Assembly: GCA_965153355.1 (NCBI GenBank) | Contig: OZ231127.1 | Coordinates: forward strand, 71,238,001-71,302,000 | Length of the DNA stretch: 64,000 nt | DNA from: Flaccisagitta enflata | Lineage: Eukaryota; Chaetognatha; Sagittoidea; Aphragmophora | Direction: 5' to 3' | Part shown: piece by piece, positions 23,611 to 36,018 of the stretch | Position numbering within the stretch: the stretch's first letter is position 1 | Layout: each line of letters begins with the position of its first letter | Translations under genes and position numbers: made by a program | The notes under the pieces: generated by a model | Databases searched by the model: none | Seen by the model: only the letters and a program-made list of their open reading frames with translations | Told to the model about the DNA's origin: nothing

Positions 23611-23928
23611 TATTATGTGGATTAAAGAAGGAATTGAAAAGGTGACTAATTAGAGAACTTTCGCGATCGGACTGTTTACACTCAGGACTGTTCTTAGTTC
23701 TCTCTTTTCGTGCTCTACCCGTACTTGTCGTTGTCATTCTGTCTACTGATTTCTATTATTTCTATCATATCTCCTGATTGCTTTTTCTCTTGTTTTTTTT
23801 TCATAGTTTTTAGTCGCGTGCAACGCGACACTATACCCCGCTTTGTCCGTCCGTCGGTCGGTCGGTTGGTTGGTTGGTCGGTCGGTCGGTCGGTCCCCAT
23901 TTTACTTTTTTTATGTTTTTGCGGTCTT

Positions 23929-23932
23929 TGGC
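23929..23932. repeat. Left target-site duplication TGGC
   Basis: TGGC here and TGGC at 24548-24551 flank the palindromic element; a single TGGC is present in uninterrupted family A copies. Confidence 0.75.
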
Positions 23933-24547
23933 CACCGTCCGTTCAAACTACCGCCAGGTGGTTTTTAGTGTTACTCCGAATTTTCCGCTTGTTTTTATTC
24001 AGGATGGACTTCCTGAACTAGGATCCAGCTTCAAAGAAATCTTTCTTGTGGCGCCTTTTGAAAAAAATCAAAAATTGATAATTTTTCATCCTGTATTGCA
24101 CCCAGATTTTAGAGGATAGTTAGAAAACTTTTTTAGATGGCATATTTGAATTCCTGATGAAATTTCCTTTCGTTTGATAGGTCGCACTATATATTTTTCA
24201 AAAGAGATCAAATTTTTTATTTTTTAGCCACCGTTACTTTTTGTAACGGTGGCTTGAAAATCAAGAATTTTATTTCTTTTTAAAAATATAGAGTGCGACC
24301 TATCAATTAAAAGGAAATTTTATCAGGAATTCAGATATGTTATCTAAAAAGATCTTCTAAGAGCTGTAAAAATTCTGACCTCAAAATAATTGAAAAAACA
24401 ACTAATTTTGGATTTTTTTCAAAAGGCACCACAAGAAAGATTTTTTTGAAGCTGGACTCTTGTTCAGGAGGTCTATATTGAGCGTAATCAAGCGGAAAAT
24501 CCAGAGTAATACTGAAAACCACCTGGCGGTAGTTTGAACGGATGGTG
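23933..24547. mobile_element. 615-bp palindromic element inside A5
   Basis: The ends are CACCGTCCGTTCAAACTACC and, inverted, CACCATCCGTTCAAACTACC. The arms stay alignable to the centre at about 24240, where AGCCACCGTTAC and GTAACGGTGGCT face each other over a 5-base loop. Arms are about 305 bp with perhaps 25-30% divergence by eye. The termini begin CAC and the duplication is 4 bp, which recalls CMC/Chapaev-type elements, though that is only a guess. Weak frames on both arms encode similar peptides (SSFKEIFLVAPFEKN against SSFKKIFLVVPFEKN) because the arms are copies of each other. Confidence 0.85.
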
Positions 24548-24909
24548 TGGCCTCACTGCACTTGCCCTAGTGCTTTAGTAACTCACATACTGCCCCTGCC
24601 CACCCGCACGCGACTAAGGTAGCCGTGTATCCGGCCTTGTTTTTCTACTTCTGTCAATGCTTCTTAGCTTTTCCTCTGCTTCTTCTTATACTTGGTTTTC
24701 TTCTTCTTCCTCTTATCTTCATCACCTCACATTCCACTCAATCTCCTTCTATAATCTTTTCATTTTTCTCTTTTCCTTTCTCCTCCTGCATCCCATCTTT
24801 GAGAAAAAAAAAACGCCTCATTAATTCCAATTTAATACAAAATGGAAAAAAGGAAAAGAGGAGGCGAAAAAGAAGGAGAAGAAGTAGGAGAAGAAAAGAA
24901 AAAGGAATG

Positions 24910-25050
24910 GAGGAAGAAGCAGAAGAAGAAGAAGAAGAAGAAGAAGAAGAAGAAGAAGAAGAAGAAGAAGAAGAAGAAGAAGAAGAAGAAGAAGAAGAAG
25001 AAGAAGAAGAAGGAGATGAAGAAGGAGATAAAGAAGAAGAAGGAGAAAAG
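24910..25050. repeat. (AAG)n array, first block
   Basis: About 36 AAG units at 24913-25010 with GGAGATGAAG variants at the right edge. It starts about 270 bp after the tail of A5. Confidence 0.95.
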
Positions 25051-25129
25051 AAACAAACAAACGCAACTGTCCCATCTAAAAGCTAAAATGCGCGTTTACA
25101 CACTTATCGATCATCCCGGACCCATTGCA

Positions 25130-25160
25130 ACGGACCGACGGACAGAGCCTCTTATAGAGA
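25130..25160 (-). mobile_element. Family B head fragment
   Basis: GACCGACGGACAGAGCC and TCTTATAGAGAAAAAG match the inverted family B head (compare 35690-35715). The fragment runs directly into the (AAG)n array that follows. Confidence 0.5.
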
Positions 25161-25487
25161 AAAAGAAGAAAATGAAGAAGAAGAAGAAGAAGAAGAAGAA
25201 GAAGAAGAAGAAGAAGAAGAAGAAGAAGAAGAGAAGAAGAAGAAGAAGAAGAAGAAGAAGAAGAAGAAGAAGAAGAAGAAGAAGAAGAAGAAGAAGAAGA
25301 AGAAGAAGAAGAAGAAGAAGAAGAAGAAGAAGAAGAAGAAGAAGAAGAAGAAGAAGAAGAAGAAGAAGAAGAAGAAGAAGAAGAAGAAGAAGAAGAAGAA
25401 GAAGAAGAAGAAGAAGAAGAAGAAGAAGAAGAAGAAGAAGAAGAAGAAGAAGAAGAAGAAGAAGAAGAAGAAGAAGAAGAAGAAGAA

Positions 25488-25534
<47 letters not shown>

Positions 25535-25607
25535 AGAAGAAGAAGAAGAAGAAGAAGAAGAAGAAAAAGAAGAAGAAGAAGAAGAAGAAGAAGAAGAAGA
25601 AGAAGAA

Positions 25608-25696
<89 letters not shown>

Positions 25697-25792
25697 AGAA
25701 GAAGAAGAAGAAGAAGAAGAAGAAGAAGAAGAAGAATAAGGAGATGAAGAATAAGGAGATGAAGAAGAAGGAGATGAAGAAAAAGAAGTGAG
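25158..25792. repeat. (AAG)n trinucleotide array, about 630 bp
   Basis: Roughly 190-200 AAG units with very few interruptions (AGAG, AAAAAG, GAGG), ending in GAATAAGGAGATG variants. This is the longest homopurine mirror repeat in the window and a candidate for triplex (H-DNA) formation. Confidence 0.98.
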
Positions 25793-26048
25793 GTTTCATT
25801 TGCCGCGGGCGCAAGGCGCTCTCAATCATTGCTCAAGAATGAGGGCAAGACCGAAAAAATTCAATCTTGTTTTCCCCTTTCTTTTTCCCTTCCCCCTCAC
25901 TTACCCCATACCCTGTGGCTCCCCCCTCCTCTTCCTAGCAAAATGAACGAATGGCCAATCATAAGAAGATTAAGTTGAGAAAGAGTGAAGAGAGCGGGAG
26001 GGGGAGAGAGAATAAGCTTTGGAAAGAGAAGCAAGGATAGGAAAGAAA

Positions 26049-27112
<1,064 letters not shown>

Positions 27113-27301
27113 AAGATTGAAAGAGGTCGTTGGCTTTGGTGACTTTTATCAGGCAAGTTTCTCTTGTTTCCCGTTTGACTTTATCTTTTTCTCTCCGCTT
27201 TGTCCGACAAGTGACATGGAGTGGGGTGGGTGTAGGAAGCCGTCCAACTATGATAAGTATGCCTGACTGATTGGCTGCAATGCCCGGCTTAGTACAGTTC
27301 T

Positions 27302-27512
27302 TTTTAGTCGTGGACATGTTTCTGTGTCGGTTAGTCCATCGGTTCGTTGGTCCGTCAATACTTTTCTGATTTTCTGACATTGTTCATTTCAATTTGTCCA
27401 ATTATCCCGCTACACTGATGTGTGAATAAACGTCATATATTAATGAGTTGCCTGCGGTTTTTTGCATGACGGTTCCTGCCCAACCGCGAGTGGTGCCGTT
27501 TATCTGGCCTAA
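27302..27512 (+). mobile_element. Family A copy A6, highly diverged
   Basis: TTTTTAGTCGTGGACATGTT, TCCATCGGTTCGTTGGTCCG, then GCGGTTTTTTGCATGACGG, TTCCTGCCCAACCGCGAG and a worn tail GCCGTTTATCTGGCC. The middle contains unrelated sequence. Confidence 0.55.
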
Positions 27513-27552
27513 GTTTTTTTTCCGACGGTGGAAAGTGTAAGTGAAGGAAAGC

Positions 27553-28215
27553 CTACAAGGTCGGTCTTGAAACAGCTAGGGTGATGTTTGGGGTAAAACG
27601 TGGCGATAATGGTGGTTGAAGCCTACAACTTGTTGGGATGCAGCTTAAGTGATAACAGCCTGTGCTTTTTGTTTTGGTGGTGAGTGCTGAGGGCGGGACC
27701 ATCTGTGGTAGTAGAGTGTGACCCAGAGATGCCCTCCTTGTCTCATCAGCTCTTTGCCAGCGATAGTGGATTGAAAGTTGCCGTGGAACAGTGGGTGTAT
27801 CATGTCTAATAGTGTTTATGCCAGTAGTCACAGTGACTGTTGCTGTTGGTTGTGACACAAAGTACCGATGGTTGTAGCAATTTTGGGCGATGGTGGTTAT
27901 TACGGCTGAAGTGGCAGCGACATTGGCCGTGGTGGAGCGGTGGTGCTGGTCTTTGCAGCCTCCATTTCTCCATAAATCAATCTTTATGGTTAATTCAATG
28001 ATTAAGGTCCTTGTTATGGGACCGCCACTTTTCAGATACCCTTTTGCCGGGAGAAAGAGGGAGAGTCCCGGAGAGACACAAAAGATCACTCCCGCCCTCT
28101 GATTGGCCACGAAGACATTTTCAGTCCACCAATTCCGATCATCCCATTGGTCACTGCATTGGATGAAGTTCGTCTTCATAAAACATACCAATGGGTCACG
28201 CATACCTCTTGCTCT
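27553..28215 (-). other. Long stop-free stretch, about 220 codons, coding status unknown
   Basis: The minus frame is open for about 660 bp of non-repetitive, GC-richer DNA between a (GA)n array and 27553. It reads a mixed-composition sequence rich in Thr, Arg and Pro with no domain I know. Shorter + strand frames overlap it. There is no ATG context, splice pair or polyadenylation signal to support a gene, and higher GC alone lengthens random open frames. Confidence 0.15.
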
Positions 28216-28218
28216 ATC

Positions 28219-28336
<118 letters not shown>

Positions 28337-28597
28337 TAGGTTTCAATAAATGTCAGCTGATGCAACATTCGTCTCTCGTTTAAATATGAATTGTGAAGGA
28401 AGTGACATTAGTGCTCTAGAAAATGGTTCTCGATGTGAATCAAGGCTAACAGACAAGTGTCAGTCAAGTAGTTTAGGGACAGTCTTGGTTAAACAACCCT
28501 TTTCTCCTCCCTAGCTCAACAAACTTTACTCCTCTTTTCCGTTTACAAAAAAATATCTCGTCTTTGCACCCGGCCACGCAATTATAATCTCAAATGG

Positions 28598-28710
28598 TCG
28601 CGAAAGCTTTAGATGGTCTGCGGTACCTTGTCCTCCCGAGTTAGTGTTTGTAGGGATGAGATAGCGAGAGAGGCAGCGATTCCAAAGGGACCGATGACCT
28701 ATACTTAAGA
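28598..28710 (+). mobile_element. Family F fragment, copy F3
   Basis: TCGCGAAAGCTTTAGATGG, TCTGCGGTACC, GGCAGCGATTCCAAAGGGAC and GATGACCTATACTTA reproduce the first 110 bp of F2/F5. The internal array and distal end are absent. Confidence 0.7.
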
Positions 28711-28860
28711 TGGCCTACAGAAAATTTTTAAAATGCACACAAAAAATTCAGTGGATAGCCCTGACTGAGCTGAGTTTAAATCTGTGCCCATTCTCCACTG
28801 CATGAACAGTAAGTCGATCAAAAAACCTCAAGTAGGTTTTCTTGGGTCAATGACTTGGTG

Positions 28861-28880
28861 CAAAAAAAAAAAAAAAAAAA
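28861..28880. repeat. Poly(A)20
   Basis: A homopolymer of about 20 A followed by CTAAAAAAAAA. No source element is identifiable. Confidence 0.8.
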
Positions 28881-28913
28881 ACTAAAAAAAAAACTGGATA
28901 GACGGCAATATCA

Positions 28914-29205
28914 GTCGAGCGTGGGTAGGAGCAACAATGCGGAAGGACATGCAAGCACTATGGTAGGAGCGGCGGTGCAAAAAAAAAAATGACAAAAATG
29001 TCTGAACAATGAACAAACCAACAGACGGACAGACCAAAATGTGACTCATAGATAGCACATGAGTAAAAACAAGGTTTGCGGGTGGACAGGAGCAGTGATG
29101 TAGTAGTTCATTCAGGCACTTAGGCTGGGCAGGCAAAGCGAAAACACAAAAATTGGTGATCATAGTGAACCGACCAACAGACCAACCAACTGACGGAAAC
29201 TACTC
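28914..29205 (-). mobile_element. Two family A/B-like degraded copies
   Basis: 28914-29050 has GAGCGTGGGTAGGAGCAAC and CAACAGACGGACAGACC. 29066-29205 has AACAAGGTTTGCGGGTGGAC, AGGAGCAGTGATG and CCGACCAACAGACCAACC. Both are inverted tail-to-head remnants lacking the hairpin head. Confidence 0.5.
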
Positions 29206-29272
29206 AATAACCCTGATGCAACACGGCCTTTTCTAATTGGTCAGTATATCTATCTATCTTTCTATTTAGCTA

Positions 29273-29274
<2 letters not shown>

Positions 29275-29368
<94 letters not shown>
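29275..29368. repeat. (TG)n microsatellite
   Basis: About 47 TG units. TG-rich decayed sequence continues to 29480. Confidence 0.97.
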
Positions 29369-29369
<1 letters not shown>

Positions 29370-29480
29370 TGTGTGTGTACGTGCCTGCATTTGTGCGCAT
29401 ATGCCCGTGTGTCTGTGTTTGTGTGTCTGGAACTCAAGGTTTGCGTTGGTGTCTGCGAGTGTGTTTGTGTATGCATGTGC

Positions 29481-29792
29481 GACTAAGAAAATTCTCTACA
29501 ATATCCATTACGGCGTTAAGGTGAATACGCCTTACCGGACAACAGTTTCAGTTTCAACCTACGTGTATCGCTATTGCACATATTTGGTCAATTACATATT
29601 ATCATTATTACAAAGAAACATTTCAAAATCACATCCAAAAATGAGATTAAAGGTTTGCGACGGTTGTTCCAGAAGCAACCAGCCAGAAGTCGATGTTTCG
29701 TGCCGTTCTCTTCTTGAGATTTTTTTCCGTTTCTGTAAAGAGCAAAGGGAATTTACATAACCTTACCAATTATTTACCACCCATGGAAAAAA
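29481..29792. other. Unique sequence
   Basis: One + frame is open to a TAA at about 29758 (ending in CDGCSRSNQPEVDV and further residues), but it enters from the TG repeat without a start or splice site. I do not call it. Confidence 0.4.
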
Positions 29793-30180
29793 ACAAGGCC
29801 GTATACGCGGCTACCCAAGTCATGTGCGGGTGGGCAGGGGCGATATATGAGGTCACTAGATGATTTGGGCAGGACCAGTGAGGTAAGAAAATAACAAGGC
29901 CGGATACACGGCTACCCTAGTCGCGTGCGGGTGGGCTGGAGCAGTGCTGGAGAAAGTCACCAGGGCATCTGGGCAGGAGCCGTATGGTCAAAAAGCTAAA
30001 AAACGCCGAAAAAGTAAAAAGGGGACCGACCGACCGACCGACCGACCGACCGATCGACCGACCGACATAGCGGGGTGTAGAGTCGCGTAGCACGCGACAA
30101 AAAATCATGAAAAAAGTAAAGTGTTATCGACGAACTAACGGACAAAGCGGGATGTAGAGTCGCGTGCATGCGACTATAAA
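29793..30180 (-). mobile_element. Family A copy A7, split by a second family A copy
   Basis: The left part (29793-29893) carries the inverted tail CAAGGCCGTATACGCGGC and TGCGGGTGGGCAGGGGC. The right part (30110-30180) resumes AAAAAGTAAAGTG and ends in the inverted head GGATGTAGAGTCGCGTGC. Joined, they make one ordinary copy of about 170 bp. Confidence 0.8.
29894..30105 (-). mobile_element. Family A copy A8, nested in A7
   Basis: A complete copy: CAAGGCCGGATACACGGC, CTAGTCGCGTGCGGGTGG, GCATCTGGGCAGGAGC, a CCGA tetramer run at 30024-30064, GCGGGGTGTAGAGTCGCG and CACGCGAC. It is less diverged than its host copy. No unambiguous target duplication is readable. Confidence 0.85.
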
Positions 30181-30185
30181 ACTTA

Positions 30186-30405
30186 TTTTTTTAGGTTCGC
30201 CATAGCACCTCTATTAGAATTAAGAGGCTCTGTCTGTCGGTCGGTCGGTCCATCACGCTCAAATAAGAATAATATATAATGCTTGAAATCACTTTTGCGT
30301 TATGGATGGACCGATAGATGGACAGACTGACAGACAGAATGACAGATGGACGAATAGACAGACGGAAAGAACTGAGCCTCTTATAGAATTGCGTGTCCAA
30401 CTAAA
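30186..30405. mobile_element. Head-to-head composite of family C and B heads
   Basis: The left end reads GCACCTCTATTAGAATTAAG, AGGCTCTGTCTGTCGGTCGG (family C/B head, + strand). The right end reads GAGCCTCTTATAGAATTGCG, TGTCC (family B head, minus strand). GGACAGACTGACAGACAG lies between them. The result is an imperfect palindrome of about 220 bp. Confidence 0.6.
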
Positions 30406-30641
30406 AATTAACAAGGACTTCATACCATATGTATATTGATAATATCCAGTTGTCCACAACAGCTCTTCTTGCCCACGTTATCTACGAGATTCGATTCATA
30501 GGGAGACCTTCCACTACCCAATCTGTCGCAATCGCACCTTATGAGTAGCAAAACGAAACAACTTTTTGCTTCATCAATTAAGCTTTTACTTTATCCATCA
30601 GAACATCGGACAGCTGTCCAAATTGTTTGTTACTGCAACTG

Positions 30642-31362
<721 letters not shown>

Positions 31363-32094
31363 GCTCTTTGGCTCACCTCTAGGCATCGGTGTTGTCCCTG
31401 ATGCATTTTCACCCCCATGCGCATCGACGTGGAACAGTCATTGTTCTAATGATTAAAACATAGCTTAATATCTTGTAGCAACTATATAATTACCCGAGCG
31501 AAAGAAAAAAAAATCAAGAAAAAGAAAAAAAATCAAGAAAAAGAAAAAAAACTTTGACAACCGAGGAACTGATAAGATGAAGAAATGTGAGCAATGGATA
31601 ATTCTACATTGACATTTTTTGTTCGCTCCACGTATGAATCATGAAAAAAGCGTCGAAACACAGTGGATTTCGCGCTGGGCTGATTCTGATACTTTTATGA
31701 CGGAAACTATGTCAATACAACTTTCGATTTTAGCCTCATTGTGTGTAGGGCAAAAAAGTAGAAAATAAAAATTGACCCCAGCCATACAAGGGTATGAAAC
31801 TTTTTTCACCCATTAAGTTAAGGAGTAAGACACCTTTTTATCCAATAAAAATTTTCTAGTATGGCGTGAGCTGACATGTCAGGTATATCCTGGGCTATCA
31901 AGAGAGTGACAACTTTGCCCCTTTAATGCTGGATAATTGACCCCCATAGGGTTCTCCTGAAAAAAAATTTCATGATCGATAGGCCTTCTTAAGCTGATCC
32001 GGAATCAATAATGTAAGGATCATCAAGGATCATAAGATGGATCATCCACTGAAGCACGAAATTCGTGCTTTAGTGACTAAGTGAAACAAGGTTG
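31363..32094. other. Unique sequence
   Basis: A short triplication AAAAAAAATCAAGAAAAAG at 31504-31550; nothing else recognised. Confidence 0.55.
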
Positions 32095-32265
32095 GATACA
32101 CGGCTACCCTAGTCGCGTGTGGGTGGGAAGGGGCAGTGATGGAGAAGGTCACTGAGGCATTTGGGCAGGATCAGTGAGCTCCAAACGCTGAAAAACGCCA
32201 AAAAAGTAAAATGGGGACCAACTGACCGACAAATCGGGGTGTAGAGTCGCGAAGCACGCGACTTA
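32095..32265 (-). mobile_element. Family A copy A9
   Basis: ACAAGGTTGGATACACGG, CTAGTCGCGTGTGGGTGGG, GGCATTTGGGCAGGATC, AACGCCAAAAAAGTAAAATG, a very short CCGA run, and TGTAGAGTCGCGAAGCACGC. Complete. Confidence 0.85.
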
Positions 32266-33532
32266 AGATTAGTGCTCACATTTTTTTCCAATCTTTGATT
32301 TTTGAACACAATTTTTGGATTAGGATGAAATTTTACTTAGAGGTAGTCCATGATGTGAAGTATCTCCAGTTGAAATTTTGTCCAAATTGGTCAACTTTAA
32401 GGGGGGTAATGACATCATTTTTATTTCACCATACTCGAAAAAAACAACGTTTTTTTTCAAATTTAGGTACCATAAAATTTTCAGAATTGCCTGCCCCTAA
32501 CTCTGCATGGTTTTCATTTGACCAAAAAGAGATTTTTGATGGGGTTTAAGGATGAGCGCAGAAATTCTAAACTGCAACTGTAAAATTTGTGATAAAATTG
32601 TCAACAGGTAGCTAGCAAATTCATGCATCATTCTTTTTTCGCTATTTCTGAAATGAGTTTGCTTTTTCTTTTGCTTGCCATTTCTAAGCGGATTGAGCTA
32701 TAACTTCCAGATTGGCGGCAAATGTAGGAAATTCACTGAAGTTTCTGAGTCTTACTGATTTTTGCCCAATCCGATATCTCTAACCTGAGTTATACCCATT
32801 TATCTCTGAAGGTATACTTAGTTTTAAGATGGTAGTTGACTGAGTTAACTGATTTATTGACGCTTTGGTTATCATTTAACATTGCCCATCCTATATAGAC
32901 GTCAAAAACTGGACACTTTCCCACCATTTGATACTCTTCCCTGAAAGTATAGATAATAATTGCAATTTTTGCCCCTCACGGTGCTTTAAATGCCTTGCAA
33001 TGAAGGGCATTTCCTGAAAACATAAACCTGGTAACATTTTGACATTACAATAAGGATATCATGGCTGATTTTAGCATCATAGGAATTTATACAAAATCAA
33101 ATCTTCTTTCCACACAAAAATGCCACTAATAAGCTATCTTCAGTGAATAGCTCATGTTACTAGGGCTATATTTACTTTGTAAACCATGGCTATACGTTTT
33201 CCGCATAAATGTCAGACAGATGTTAGCGTGTAAAAAATCAAGAAGCTAACAGAAAATTAGAAATGGAAATATCTTCATGATCGGTTATTCCCAGGTTGAA
33301 GGTGCAAAGTTCATACACGAAAAAATGGTTAAGTCGAAGCATTTCTCATGAAAAAGCAAGTGGTGAAAGTTTGGGAAGGGGGGGTATTTTCAGGGGTATG
33401 ACAGAAAGGGTTTAGAATACCGAGTGGGTGGCCTTTGAGGGAGGAAAGACATAAAAGACATAATTGTAGCCCTGTTTTCTCATCGTCCTACTCTGTGGAT
33501 CTTACATTTTGCGTTTGTGACACTCTCATGGG
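32266..33532. other. Unique AT-rich sequence, possibly an eroded transposon
   Basis: The phrase CCATTTCTAAGCGGATTGAG at about 32682 matches CCATTTCTAAACAAATCGAG in the TA-flanked element at 61981-62724. The end near 33213 (GTCAGACAGATGTTAGC) resembles that element's right end. No full copy can be delimited. Confidence 0.4.
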
Positions 33533-33538
33533 TCTCTT

Positions 33539-33616
<78 letters not shown>
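33533..33616. repeat. (TC)n microsatellite
   Basis: A TC run with one CTTTC interruption near 33554. Confidence 0.97.
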
Positions 33617-33618
<2 letters not shown>

Positions 33619-34319
33619 TATTATGCGGAGGCAGGAAGAGAATCATTTATCTTTTTTCTTGATAGCTTGTTGTTATCTAGCCAAAGGGCCGTTCAGTTAC
33701 GTTGGCAGAAGGATGAGCGATTCATTGGAAGGTGGAACAAAAGTAAGAAGGAAGATTTTGTAGCAACCTTTTTATTTTTACAGGGGTGTATATAATTGAG
33801 TCGCTTTTGATTTGAGAAAATGTCAAAAAGTGTTTTATCTTGTCTCAGATACTAAGCAAATGAGAATTAAAGAAAAAATTGAAGTCTAACTGAACAATCT
33901 TAGAGTAGTTATTGAATGATGTATGGAAGAATGCACTATCGCCTCTGGTTGATGAAATAAAGAACTATAATACACATCTATTTAACCAAAGACTCCTAGA
34001 GACATGTAATAAATCATCAGAAAAAGCTCAGAAAAAACTGGGGCTAACGACCTCGCAGCTTGGTGAATCTAAGTGAAGCCATTCATAAAATCAATGAAAT
34101 CGCCGACCAGATGGTGCCCAAATTCTATGTCCAATGAGTGGGCTAATGATTACCTCATCAACTGACAAATCACTCCCAGTAAGGCGTATGAAGACAGAAC
34201 TGAGGAATAGAAAAGTGGACATAGCCGTCTTGGTGTGATAGGTAAAGGTGTAAATAGTTATGGTGGAGAAGTAAAAGTAGTGAAAGTATGGCTAAGATGC
34301 GTTGTGAACTAGAAAAAAA
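33617..34319. other. Unique sequence
   Basis: No repeat family recognised. Short open frames carry no identifiable motif. Confidence 0.55.
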
Positions 34320-34513
34320 AACAAGGCCCACACCTTACAAGTCACGCGCGGTCGTTCAGACCAAAAGACTAAAAGACTAAAAGCAGGAGCAGTAATGTAA
34401 AAGACACCCAAAAAGCAAACGGTAACCGATCGACAGAATGGCAGACCGACAAACTGACCGACCAACCAACTGACATAGCGGTTCATATAGTAGCGTAGCA
34501 CGCGACTAAAAAG
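34320..34513 (-). mobile_element. Family A/D chimeric copy A10
   Basis: The left end CAAGGCCCACACCTTACAAG, GTCACGCGCGGTCG resembles family D. AAAAGACTAAAAGACTAAAAG is a short version of the D decamer array. The right end CGTAGCACGCGACTAAAAAG is the shared inverted head. Confidence 0.7.
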
Positions 34514-34779
34514 ACTGAATGAACTGAAAAATGAGTTACATTTCGCTCTGTTAATGGGAAAGGAGAGAAAGAGATAAAGGAAAAGGAGGAACAGGAGGAG
34601 GTAAAGACGGAAGAAAGGAGGAAGTGGAGGAGGGAGGAGGAAGAAGATTTGACAGATAGAAATGATGAGGAGGTGGAAATGAGGCGAGTGTTATGAGACA
34701 AATGAGCTCACCGTTGACTCGTCCTATGCATTTAACATAGCGTAGATAAATATTGGTACATCATTTGAGGCACAAAAAA

Positions 34780-34786
<7 letters not shown>

Positions 34787-34826
<40 letters not shown>
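34787..34826. repeat. (GA)n microsatellite
   Basis: About 20 GA units. Confidence 0.95.
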
Positions 34827-34833
<7 letters not shown>

Positions 34834-34861
34834 GCTGGGAAAAAGGTTTTTGGGCTATTGT

Positions 34862-35170
34862 TTGTGCCACACAGTTGGAATCTGTGCTACGAGGCTAATA
34901 TTTGAGCTACAAAGTTGTTTACCTCAGGGCTAAGGTTTGAACCTGTAGGCCATGATTTAAGCCTCAAAGCTGAGAATTGGGCTTTGAGGCTGTGGAATGG
35001 GCCTCAAACTCTAAGATTTTGGTCTAAAGGCTGAGAATTTGGCCTTATAGCTTTGATCAGGGTCATTTGGAGAGGATTTGGACTTTGAGGCAAAAATTAA
35101 GGCTGAATGGATGGGGAAGGAGAAAACTTCCATATGTGAGAGTGTAGCTCACCAGCGGCTGCCCAAAAAG
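34862..35170 (+). mobile_element. Family F copy F4, 5'-truncated and diverged
   Basis: Worn units of about 20-21 bp (TTTGAGCTAC, AGGCTGAGAATTTGGCC) lead to the end module CAGCGGCTGCCCAAAAAG at 35153-35170. The proximal GGTCAGCGGTACCC end is missing. Confidence 0.6.
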
Positions 35171-35336
35171 AGACACTAGGAAAACCCTAATTGTCGGGGA
35201 TGATGGTCAAAGGCAAAAATCACTTAAAGAGAACTTGGTCACTGATTGACTGACCGACTGATAGACCAACCAACAGACTGACTGACCTACCAGCCAACTG
35301 ACCGTCCAAACAAACCAACTTTAAATGAATTTCTAG

Positions 35337-35340
<4 letters not shown>

Positions 35341-35411
<71 letters not shown>
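35341..35411. repeat. (GA)n followed by GACA-type units
   Basis: A pure GA run, then GACAAACAGATAGACAAAAAC variants to about 35500. Confidence 0.95.
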
Positions 35412-35412
<1 letters not shown>

Positions 35413-35503
35413 AACAGATAGACAAAAACAGAAACAGAACAGATAGACAAAAACAGAAAAGAAAGACGGAAACATACAGACAAACCAACAGAGACAGACA
35501 AAG

Positions 35504-35729
35504 ACAAGTGATGCGGGGCCACAATATTGTTGCGGACGGGTGGGCAGGGGCATCCTACCCCTCACCCACACCCTAACCTACCCCTAACACTAAAACATAC
35601 ACAAAAGTATCCCACATTTCAACTCGATGACCACGGACCAACGGACCAACGGACCAACGGACCAACAGATCGATGGATGGACCGATGGACAGACAAAGCC
35701 TCTCATAAAGATACGTGTCCGTGACTAAA
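35504..35729 (-). mobile_element. Family B copy B1
   Basis: Inverted tail ACAAGTGATGCGGGGCCAC, AATATTGTTGCGGACGGG and TGGGCAGGGGCATCC; a GACCAACG tetramer-derived run at 35635-35668; inverted head AAAGCCTCTCATAAAGATAC and GTGTCCGTGACTAAAA. A near-full-length copy. Confidence 0.8.
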
Positions 35730-35937
35730 AAAACAAAGACGGAGACTTGAGAGATAGAGGGAAACAGAGATAAAAAGACGAGGAAAGCAACGGAGAAAAG
35801 AGAGCAAGTGAGAGACACCCTGAAGGAAGATGGGCTAACTGGCCTTTTCCCTTCACTGTGCTTCAGTAAAAGGGCAAGATTAAGTTTTTAGAAGGGGCAA
35901 GCGAAGAGACAGAGGCGAAAGGATGGAATTGTGGTAA

Positions 35938-35941
<4 letters not shown>

Positions 35942-36012
<71 letters not shown>
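35942..36012. repeat. (GA)n microsatellite
   Basis: About 35 GA units, abutting the truncated family A copy that follows. Confidence 0.97.

Positions 36013-36018
<6 letters not shown>

Larger units (their letters stand above)
23807..24645 (+). mobile_element. Family A copy A5, split by a palindromic element
   Basis: Left part 23807-23932: head TTTTTAGTCGCGTGCAACGC and a long GGTC/GGTT tetramer run, up to GGTCTTTGGC. Right part 24548-24645 resumes TGGCCTCACTGC and finishes CCCGCACGCGACTAAGGTAG, CCGTGTATCCGGCCTTG. Uninterrupted copies (e.g. A13) read TTTTTGGCCTCACTG across this point, so the pre-insertion state is directly readable. Confidence 0.9.

Noticed and set aside
23874-24119. Similar small peptides on opposite strands of the palindrome as a conserved gene pair
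   Set aside because: The similarity is explained by the two arms being inverted copies of each other; neither frame has a supported start.
24842-25747. A 301-codon frame rich in lysine and arginine, and the mirrored phenylalanine or leucine frames
   Set aside because: Produced by the AAG array; composition follows the trinucleotide exactly.
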